Part shown: positions 1-4,460 of the stretch, piece after piece | Numbering within the stretch: the stretch's first letter is position 1 | Layout: every line of letters begins with the position of its first letter | DNA from: CAZDXV01 sp964648705 | Lineage (GTDB): Bacteria > Patescibacteriota > Minisyncoccia > Minisyncoccales > GWA2-38-27 | NCBI GenBank assembly: GCA_964648705.1 | Contig: CAZYOI010000029.1 | Span: 1-8,192 of the forward strand | Length of the DNA stretch: 8,192 nt | Direction of reading: 5' to 3' | Made by a program: the position numbers and the translations under genes | The notes under the pieces: generated by a model | Told to the model about the DNA's origin: nothing | Seen by the model: the letters and a program-made list of their open reading frames with translations, nothing else | The model's database searches: none

Positions 1-564
1 AGCTCCAATCTGAACATCGGAGTAAGGCACCTCCTCCCCACCCTGCCTTTTGTTATGTCTTTGACAGGAGGAGTAACCAGTATGTGGCTCAAAGAACCCA
101 GAAAGAAACTAAAAACCGCCTTTATTATCTGGCTTGTTTTGTGGCAGGCCTATAGCGTTGTATCTGTCTATCCCCACTTTCTGGCCTATTTCAACGAAAC
201 AGTAGGCGGACCCTCTGAGGGGCATAAATACGTAGTTGACTCTAATCTTGACTGGGGTCAGGATTTGAAAAGGCTTAAGCAATGGACAGAAAAAGAAAAC
301 ATCGACAGAATATATGTCAATTACTTTGGAGGAAGCGATGTAGAGTATCATTTGAAAGATAAATACAAACCCTGGAACGGAACATCAGATCCTGAAGAGT
401 TTCCAAAAGGCAACTATCTTGCCGTTTCTGCCACCCTTTTGCAGGGAGGAAGAGGAGAGCCTGCTCCAAGCTTTAAATCGCCCACGGGATACTACGACTG
501 GCTGGACAGAGAAGCGCTGGTCAAAAGGATAGGATACTCAATTTTCGTCTACTATATCGATTAA
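1..564 (+). CDS. Membrane glycosyltransferase, GT39/PMT-like, C-terminal part (5' end outside window)
   Basis: The frame is open from base 1, so only the last 187 residues are visible and the start lies to the left. The fragment begins with a polytopic-enzyme tail: a hydrophobic segment around the motif NIGVRHLLPTLPF, then a second membrane segment (about fragment residues 40-62, rich in I/W/L/V). Next is the signature YFNETVGGP followed by DSNLDWGQDL, then a soluble C-terminal region ending in YSIFVYYID. The pairing of a 'VRHLLP' loop with 'YFNE..GG...DSN.DWGQD' is what I know from dolichyl-phosphate-mannose-type (family 39 / ArnT-like) glycosyltransferases. These move a sugar from a polyprenyl-phosphate carrier onto a protein or lipid on the outer membrane face. 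Donor and acceptor cannot be read from the sequence. The catalytic acidic residues sit in the missing N-terminal loops. The gene ends in TAA inside the 3' end of the convergent ftsQ. Confidence 0.85.
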   Translation, partial: SSNLNIGVRHLLPTLPFVMSLTGGVTSMWLKEPRKKLKTAFIIWLVLWQAYSVVSVYPHFLAYFNETVGGPSEGHKYVVDSNLDWGQDLKRLKQWTEKENIDRIYVNYFGGSDVEYHLKDKYKPWNGTSDPEEFPKGNYLAVSATLLQGGRGEPAPSFKSPTGYYDWLDREALVKRIGYSIFVYYID

Positions 565-1323
565 AGGCGGAGAGACAAAAACCCTGTTGCCGAATCTCAA
601 GTCAATATATTCCAGATTCTTCCTGTTTTCTGGAGGGATTTTCTCTTCTAAAACCAGCTTTAAGTTTAAAAGCTGGTCCTCTATTTTCTCTTTCAGGTTA
701 AAATATATCTTCCATTCTTCTATTAGGACTGTAAGCTTATCTCCCTCGAAAAGATACTCTGTTACATCTAAATCTATCTCTTTTTCTATAATCAGAAGGA
801 ACTGGAGTTTTTCTTCTTCAATAACGGAATCTCCCAATGAAAAGCCGTTTAAAGAGCCCGTTTTTATCTTAATGCCGGTTTCTTCTTCTCTTTCGGCAAA
901 AGCTATTCCCTTCCGGTCAAGATAAAAGCATTTTTCTTCAAAGCACCAGTCAACAGCAGGAACTCTCTCTTTAATTTGAGAAACGAAAGTCCCGGGAAGA
1001 TCCCTTCTAAGAGTTGCTTCCTTTATTCTGGGGAATCTTTCTGTTATTAACCTGTCTATTCTTCCCAGGTTGACCAAAAAAATACTCCTTGTTTTCCAGA
1101 AGAGCATTCTTGTCGGGATATTCTCCTCGATTGTCCTTTCTATTTTGTCTGCGGGCAGCTTAACATTGCCCGAGATCCTGATATTCTTTACTTGGAAAAC
1201 GGGAGAAAGGAAAAAAAGATAAAACAATCCTCCAAGAAAAAGAACAATTAAAATTGAGAACCAGAAGAAGCGGGATCTTACAATTGACTTTTTCCTTTTG
1301 AACCTGTGCCTTTTCTTTTTCAT
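538..1323 (-). CDS. ftsQ: Cell division protein FtsQ (POTRA domain)
   Basis: This 261-residue protein has the classic FtsQ/DivIB layout. A basic cytoplasmic N-terminus (about residues 1-18, many K/R) is followed by one transmembrane helix (about 19-40). A POTRA domain opens at about 43 with FQVKNIRISGN and runs to about 118. A beta domain follows, ending in a C-terminal segment with LEYIDLRFGNRVFV (about 237-250), a typical FtsQ ending. FtsQ links FtsB/FtsL to the late divisome and acts outside the membrane. Length is normal for the family. The ATG start is supported by a GGGG-type Shine-Dalgarno (revcomp of 1331-1337) ending about 7 bases upstream, inside the end of the FemAB gene. That gene stops 1 bp before this start, so the two are probably co-transcribed and translationally coupled. 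The stop is TGA, and the last 27 bp overlap the convergent glycosyltransferase. No hairpin terminator is visible after the stop. Cys127 and Cys132 are close together in the beta domain and could form a disulfide (inference). Confidence 0.9.
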   Translation of the reverse strand: MKKKRHRFKRKKSIVRSRFFWFSILIVLFLGGLFYLFFLSPVFQVKNIRISGNVKLPADKIERTIEENIPTRMLFWKTRSIFLVNLGRIDRLITERFPRIKEATLRRDLPGTFVSQIKERVPAVDWCFEEKCFYLDRKGIAFAEREEETGIKIKTGSLNGFSLGDSVIEEEKLQFLLIIEKEIDLDVTEYLFEGDKLTVLIEEWKIYFNLKEKIEDQLLNLKLVLEEKIPPENRKNLEYIDLRFGNRVFVSPPLIDIVDEN

Positions 1324-1324
1324 T

Positions 1325-2353
1325 CTAGTATCCCCTTTTTGCTTTTCTTATCCTCTCAATGAAATAAGGAAAGAGATATCTAAAAGAAAAAGGGAAATCC
1401 CGGGTCTTAAGATATTCCTTTCTGTAGCCGGAAAAGCCCGTTTTAAACAAGGTCAGTCCGGCCCAGGGATGACCGGACTCTTTAAGATCTTCTTTGTCTT
1501 TTATTCCGGGAGCTATCCCCCAGAAGTTGTATTTCTGGCAGCCCCTTCTCTTGGCCTCTTTTATGCCTTCCCACTGGAGAAGATACGATACGGGTATTTT
1601 CCTGTATTTGGACAAGGAGGCTCCGTGATGGTAAAAAGCCCTGTTTTGCCAGAAGACAACGACAGCGGCAGAAACTGTTTCTCCTTTGTATTTTCCCAAA
1701 AAGACAGCAATCTGGTTGTCTTCTTTAAAAACAGAAAACTGATTCTTTAAAAAGCTCAAAGAAAAAGGAACGAAGCTGTGGCGGGAAGCTGTTTCCCGGT
1801 AGATTTTGTCAAAGGTTTCAAGATCTTCCATATTCTGGGTCTGGACCACCTCTATATCTTTTTCTCTGCCCGCTTTCTTTATAAGGTACCTGGTTGTCTT
1901 TCTCATATCCTTTAAAAGATCCTCTTCTGAAGGAGCAATATCCAGCTCCCAGCTTACTTCGGGATGGATATGAAGAGGGGCTTTCTTAAAGCCCAGGTCT
2001 TCAAAAAGCTTTCTGTTCTCCTTATTCCTCTCAAGGATAGGAGCTACCCTTAAAAAAAGGGTCTCTTCTTTTATCTCTCTCGCTTTTTCTAAAAGCTCTC
2101 TTAAAACCTTTTCCTTTCTTTTTTTTATTACAGGTCCGTGGGGAACAAAAAGAAAAGCGCCCCTTTTCGCTTTAACTTTTAAAACCAAAGCTATTCCTAT
2201 CAGTTCCTCTTTTTCAAAAAAACCAAATCTCCATATCTTGCTTCCCTCTTTCTTCTGAAACTCTCCCCAGTTCCAGGAATCAAGGAAGGTTTTCTCAGAG
2301 CAGCTCCTTAAAAAGCCCTCCCAGGTATTTTTATCTTTTATTTCCCTGACCAT
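1325..2353 (-). CDS. FemAB/FemX-like peptidoglycan interpeptide-bridge aminoacyltransferase
   Basis: This 342-residue protein matches the FemA/FemB/MurM family, which uses aminoacyl-tRNA to add amino acids to the peptidoglycan stem peptide at the cytoplasmic membrane face. Visible signs are the N-terminal block around FLDSWNWGEFQ (23-33), the FVPHGPV strand (69-75), and the duplicated GNAT-like fold. The second half carries VSAAVVVFWQNRAFYHHGAS (227-246) and the ending YNFWGIAPG...HPWAGLTLFKTGFSG (275-309), a hallmark of the family. Length fits a single-unit FemX-type enzyme; I do not see the long coiled-coil arm typical of staphylococcal FemA. The amino acid added cannot be told from sequence. 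It is first of a two-gene unit with ftsQ. The start has no Shine-Dalgarno: the ATG lies just 8 bases after a possible -10 box (TAGAAT), so the mRNA may be leaderless. Stop is TAG. The family call is secure; the substrate is unknown. Confidence 0.9.
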   Translation of the reverse strand: MVREIKDKNTWEGFLRSCSEKTFLDSWNWGEFQKKEGSKIWRFGFFEKEELIGIALVLKVKAKRGAFLFVPHGPVIKKRKEKVLRELLEKAREIKEETLFLRVAPILERNKENRKLFEDLGFKKAPLHIHPEVSWELDIAPSEEDLLKDMRKTTRYLIKKAGREKDIEVVQTQNMEDLETFDKIYRETASRHSFVPFSLSFLKNQFSVFKEDNQIAVFLGKYKGETVSAAVVVFWQNRAFYHHGASLSKYRKIPVSYLLQWEGIKEAKRRGCQKYNFWGIAPGIKDKEDLKESGHPWAGLTLFKTGFSGYRKEYLKTRDFPFSFRYLFPYFIERIRKAKRGY

Positions 2354-2361
2354 AATGCTTT

Positions 2362-2389
2362 ATTCTAACAAAAAAATCGCCCCTCTTAA
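2362..2389 (-). promoter_or_regulatory. Possible promoter for femAB-ftsQ (leaderless)
   Basis: On the minus strand, TAGAAT (revcomp of 2362-2367) lies 8 bases before the femAB ATG. With a 16 bp spacer, TTAAGA (revcomp of 2384-2389) matches the -35 consensus at 4 of 6 positions. Transcription would start at or next to the ATG. The same TAGAAT -10 occurs in the much stronger promoter at 2685-2713. The -35 would sit in the loop of the preceding terminator. It is a weak call, but the terminator upstream of femAB means some promoter is needed here unless read-through supplies the transcript. Confidence 0.4.
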
Positions 2390-2403
2390 AGACAGGGCGA
2401 TTT
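2370..2403 (-). terminator. Rho-independent terminator after the 81-residue zinc-ribbon gene
   Basis: A perfect 9 bp inverted repeat (AAATCGCCC at 2374-2382 against GGGCGATTT at 2395-2403) encloses a 12-base loop. Read on the minus strand, the stem is followed by an unbroken run of seven T (complement of 2370-2376). It begins 4 bases after the stop of the 2653-2408 gene. In the plus direction only a short T-run follows, so it acts mainly on minus-strand transcription. Confidence 0.85.
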
Positions 2404-2407
2404 CATC

Positions 2408-2653
2408 CTATTCTAAATGCTTTCTTAAATCGCCGTAAGTTTCCACCTCTTTGGGAACCACAACCCTCAATCCGCACTTCTGGCAGAGGAGAGCTTTATG
2501 GGTTTTGGAAACAGAAAGAATATCAATAAAACCGGCGCAAGTCCGGTGAACGCCGACCCTGCCAGAAAGAACTGCGTCGTCCCCTCTGCCCAGGTCAGCC
2601 ATATCATCAAACAAAGTCTCGCCGTATTCTGTAAGGATAATGGGCTCTATCAT
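2408..2653 (-). CDS. Small putative zinc-ribbon protein, function unknown (81 aa)
   Basis: I do not recognise a named family. The protein begins MIEPIILTEYGETLF and carries four candidate metal ligands: His36-x2-Cys39 and, 17 residues later, Cys57-x2-Cys60 (HRTC ... CQKC). This spacing fits a single structural zinc site. No catalytic motif, signal peptide or membrane segment is visible; it should be cytosolic. The start at 2653 is chosen over an in-frame TTG at 2713 for two reasons. A strong AAGGAG lies 7 bases before the ATG at 2653, and a consensus promoter (2685-2713) lies inside the longer frame, the upstream TTG being the first three bases of its -35 box. The gene is a complete single-gene unit with its own promoter and terminator. 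This suggests independent, possibly steady expression. A nucleic-acid or ribosome-associated role would be a guess. Confidence 0.8.
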   Translation of the reverse strand: MIEPIILTEYGETLFDDMADLGRGDDAVLSGRVGVHRTCAGFIDILSVSKTHKALLCQKCGLRVVVPKEVETYGDLRKHLE

Positions 2654-2660
2654 CTTGTTT

Positions 2661-2666
2661 CTCCTT
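2661..2666 (-). promoter_or_regulatory. Strong Shine-Dalgarno that fixes the start of the 81-aa gene
   Basis: On the minus strand AAGGAG is followed by 7 bases and then ATG at 2653. It sits within a leader of about 25 bases predicted from the promoter at 2685-2713, and it decides the start codon in favour of 2653. Confidence 0.85.
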
Positions 2667-2684
2667 TTTTCAAAGACCTCTTTA

Positions 2685-2713
2685 ATTCTATAAAAAAGGG
2701 GGCGGAATGTCAA
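2685..2713 (-). promoter_or_regulatory. Sigma-70-type promoter for the 81-aa gene
   Basis: On the minus strand TTGACA (revcomp of 2708-2713, six of six) is followed by a 17 bp spacer and TAGAAT (revcomp of 2685-2690, five of six). Transcription would start near 2678, giving a leader of about 25 bases that contains the Shine-Dalgarno. Spacing, box quality and downstream signals agree with one another. Confidence 0.8.
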
Positions 2714-2755
2714 AATAAAGCCCTATAATAAGCAAAGAGATTAATTCCAAAGATA

Positions 2756-2986
2756 TTAATACTCGCTGCTGCGCCTGGTTAAAGTATAGGTAAAGTCGCT
2801 TGGGTTGTATTCCAAAGTCCAGTCCCTGTCCATATCATCCTCAAACTTTGCCTCCCCTTTTTTTCTGGCAGTATAGAAAAGAGGTTCGGTTTCGTCTTTC
2901 TGAAGATCATAAAGAAGGTATTTTATTCCCTCTTTAGCGTCTTTTTCGTAAACAACGTAGCGACCATGAACATTTTTCTTCTCCAT
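2756..2986 (-). CDS. Small hypothetical protein (76 aa) downstream of the DegT aminotransferase
   Basis: No recognised family. The protein is charged and rich in aromatic residues (many Y, D, E, K), with alternating patterns such as GRYVVYE, IKYLLYDL and FTYTLTRR that suggest a small all-beta fold. It has no Cys, no membrane segment and no signal peptide. It starts with ATG 9 bp after the aminotransferase stop, so it is most likely translated from the same mRNA. I see no good Shine-Dalgarno, which fits dependence on translation of the upstream gene. It ends in TAA about 40 bp before the promoter of the next gene, and I could not find a clear terminator between them. That it is real is supported by its position and spacing in a tightly packed strand, and by the absence of any better frame there. 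Function is unknown. Confidence 0.65.
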   Translation of the reverse strand: MEKKNVHGRYVVYEKDAKEGIKYLLYDLQKDETEPLFYTARKKGEAKFEDDMDRDWTLEYNPSDFTYTLTRRSSEY

Positions 2987-2995
2987 GTTTTTATT

Positions 2996-4228
2996 CTAGG
3001 AAACCTTTTTTAAAAAGGCAACAACCTTCTCGGCCTCCTTTTCTTTAATATTAATGTGAGTAGGAAGGTTAAAAGTAATCCTGGAGAGATTCTCCGCATT
3101 GGGACAGGAGCCCTTTTGGTAGCAAACTCTCTCCAGTTTTGTATCAGGCGGCGCCACAGGAGAAGCATACCAGTCCCCTATTAAGAGGTTTCTGTCCCAG
3201 GCCTCTCTGATTATCTGATGGGCTTTGCTGCTTTTAACGGTAAATCTTAAGAATATATTCTTTCTCTCCGGAAAAGAAAAAGGAAGCTTAAGAGAGCTGT
3301 CTTTTAGCTTTTGATAGTAAAAACCAGCTGTTCTTATCCTATGATTGTTGAACCTATCAAGTTTTTTTAGCTGATTTAAAGCCAAAAGAGCCAGGGCGTT
3401 GGGCATTCTTTTAGGAAAATATGAAGGAATCTCCCCCTTTTTCTCCTTCCGATGGACAGCCTTGGACAAAACCCTTAACCGCTGAAAGAGAACCAAAAGG
3501 TATTTCCCTAAAAAAGAATAAGTGGGGAGAATAAGATAATTCATCAAAAGGGGGTGAAGAAGTTGCTGCATTATCCAAAAAGAAGAAGGAAAGCCCGCCT
3601 CCCTTTGAAACCTTTCCATTTTTTCAGCTGTTTTGTCGTCGTCTGTTACAGCTATTCCCCCGTAGACAGAAGAGATTACCTTGTCTCTGGAAAAACTGAA
3701 AAAGGAAGCTTTGCCAAAGGTGCCGACCTTCCTCTTTTTGTACTCCGCTCCCAGAGAATGGGCGCAGTCCTCTATCAGAATCAGATTGTTCTCTCTCGCT
3801 ATTTTCTCCACTTTTTCCATATCAGCCGGCAAACCGAAAGTATGCTGAACCATAACCGCTCCGCTTTCTCTGGTTATCTTTCTTTTTAAGTCCTCCGGGT
3901 CTATGTTAAAGTCGTCTTTGTCGCTGTCAACAAAAACGGGTTTTAAACCCGACCACTTAATAGGGTTTGCGGCGGCATTGCAAGTAAAAGCCTGCAAAAG
4001 AACCTCTCCCTTAAGATCCAGCCCGTAAAGAACAGCCATTAAAGAAGCTCTCCCGCTGTTGAAGGCAAAAGCATGCCTTACCCCCAGAATCCTCTTAAAT
4101 TCTTCTTCCAAAGCTCTTGAAGCTACTCCTTTTTTCCATTTAAAGGGATTAAAGATTAATCTAAAAGCCAGAGAGATGTCGTCCTTTTCTGTATTAGGAG
4201 ATAGAGATATGGTAATAGGTCTTGACAT
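2996..4228 (-). CDS. DegT/DnrJ/EryC1-family PLP-dependent aminotransferase
   Basis: This 410-residue fold-type I PLP enzyme belongs to the sugar aminotransferase family (ArnB/DegT/PglE relatives), which usually aminates keto-sugar nucleotides for surface polysaccharides. The N-terminal half shows FNSGRASLMAVLYGL (57-70), which contributes to the phosphate site. Asp154 in LIEDCAHSLGAEY (151-163) should contact the PLP pyridine nitrogen. Lys183 in SFSRDKVISSVYGG (178-191) is the expected Schiff-base lysine; the usual 'GEGG' after it is replaced by SVYGG. The C-terminal domain ends with PNAENLSRITFNLPTH (376-391), a family signature. An unusually hydrophobic stretch (about 217-250) between the large and small domains could touch the membrane. 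The start ATG lies only about 10 bases after a predicted transcription start and lacks a Shine-Dalgarno. Neighbours are a divergent 49-aa membrane protein and a co-transcribed 76-aa unknown. No sugar-nucleotide genes are adjacent, so the substrate cannot be named, and a non-sugar amino donor or acceptor remains possible. Confidence 0.88.
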   Translation of the reverse strand: MSRPITISLSPNTEKDDISLAFRLIFNPFKWKKGVASRALEEEFKRILGVRHAFAFNSGRASLMAVLYGLDLKGEVLLQAFTCNAAANPIKWSGLKPVFVDSDKDDFNIDPEDLKRKITRESGAVMVQHTFGLPADMEKVEKIARENNLILIEDCAHSLGAEYKKRKVGTFGKASFFSFSRDKVISSVYGGIAVTDDDKTAEKMERFQREAGFPSSFWIMQQLLHPLLMNYLILPTYSFLGKYLLVLFQRLRVLSKAVHRKEKKGEIPSYFPKRMPNALALLALNQLKKLDRFNNHRIRTAGFYYQKLKDSSLKLPFSFPERKNIFLRFTVKSSKAHQIIREAWDRNLLIGDWYASPVAPPDTKLERVCYQKGSCPNAENLSRITFNLPTHINIKEKEAEKVVAFLKKVS

Positions 4229-4250
4229 ATTGAAAATTGTATAATATTAT
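4222..4250 (+). promoter_or_regulatory. Near-consensus promoter for the 49-aa membrane protein
   Basis: TTGACA (4222-4227, six of six), a 17 bp spacer and TATTAT (4245-4250, five of six) point rightward, with a start near 4257 and a leader of about 24 bases. The -35 box overlaps the start codon of the divergent aminotransferase gene (4226-4228), so polymerase at this promoter would cover that gene's translation start region. Confidence 0.85.
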
Positions 4251-4251
4251 A
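4240..4251 (-). promoter_or_regulatory. Palindromic shared -10 region; candidate -10 for the aminotransferase gene
   Basis: TATAATATTATA is a perfect 12 bp palindrome and offers a consensus TATAAT to each strand. On the minus strand TATAAT (revcomp of 4246-4251) lies 17 bases before the aminotransferase ATG, which would give a leader of about 11 bases or fewer. No convincing -35 is seen on that strand. A shifted -10 (TATACA, revcomp of 4238-4243) would make the mRNA leaderless. The palindrome overlaps the plus-strand -10, so the two directions may compete. Confidence 0.6.
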
Positions 4252-4268
4252 TCTTTAGAACTCTTTTT

Positions 4269-4274
4269 AAGGAG
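4269..4274 (+). promoter_or_regulatory. Shine-Dalgarno of the 49-aa gene
   Basis: AAGGAG is followed by 6 bases and then ATG at 4281, ideal spacing. Together with the promoter and terminator it makes the very short frame downstream convincing as a gene. Confidence 0.85.
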
Positions 4275-4280
4275 AGAATA

Positions 4281-4430
4281 ATGTGCAGAACAAGGCCTGA
4301 CCCCGACTGGGGAGATGATGAGGAGAGGAACCCTCTTGGTGAAAAATTACAGCTTATTCCTCCTGATTGGATTATTAAATTTTTTTTCTTTGCCCTTGCT
4401 CTTTTAGGAATTTTTCTTTTCCTGCTTTAA
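4281..4430 (+). CDS. 49-residue tail-anchored membrane microprotein, unknown function
   Basis: This gene is short and easily missed. The product has an N-terminal polar part beginning MCRTRPDPDW followed by an acidic cluster (GDDEER, 11-16). A middle stretch is around LIPPDW (25-30), and a single very hydrophobic C-terminal helix (about 29-49, including four consecutive Phe) runs to the last residue. That is a tail-anchor topology, with the polar, net acidic N-terminus probably in the cytoplasm (inference). No family is recognised; Cys2 and the PDPDW element are the most motif-like parts. It is the only plus-strand gene between two minus-strand units. It has a complete set of signals: TTGACA-17-TATTAT promoter, AAGGAG at ideal distance, TAA stop and a hairpin terminator 5 bases later. 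Such strong signals suggest a well-expressed protein, possibly a small membrane subunit or regulator of a nearby envelope enzyme. Confidence 0.8.
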   Translation: MCRTRPDPDWGDDEERNPLGEKLQLIPPDWIIKFFFFALALLGIFLFLL

Positions 4431-4435
4431 CAATG

Positions 4436-4460
4436 AGCGTCCATTAAGGACGCTTTTTTT
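4436..4460 (+). terminator. Rho-independent terminator of the 49-aa gene
   Basis: A perfect 7 bp stem (AGCGTCC at 4436-4442 with GGACGCT at 4448-4454) has a 5-base loop and is followed by a run of T through 4460. The right arm and loop overlap the last codons and stop of the convergent murF (4444-4446), so the same DNA encodes the MurF C-terminus on the other strand. On the minus strand the stem is not followed by a T-run, so it is mainly one-directional. Confidence 0.88.

Noticed and set aside
538..540. TGA at the end of ftsQ read as Gly (code 25), which would extend the protein
   Set aside because: No in-frame TGA occurs in any other gene here despite many Gly codons, and FtsQ already has normal length and a normal C-terminal motif.
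587..925. 112-residue Ser/Phe-rich plus-strand frame
   Set aside because: Fully antisense to ftsQ; the composition is the mirror of AGA/AAA-rich codons and there is no initiation signal.
1298..1750. 150-residue plus-strand frame opposite the start of ftsQ and the end of the FemAB gene
   Set aside because: It lies antisense to two well-supported genes, has no Shine-Dalgarno or promoter, and its Phe/Ser-rich translation is what the reverse of Lys/Glu-rich coding gives.
2654..2713. N-terminal 20-residue extension of the zinc-ribbon protein from TTG
   Set aside because: The region contains the promoter and leader of the gene; a strong Shine-Dalgarno marks the ATG at 2653.
4240..4245. Plus-strand TATAAT as the -10 of the 49-aa gene promoter
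   Set aside because: It is only 12 bp from the TTGACA box; TATTAT at 4245-4250 has the optimal 17 bp spacer.
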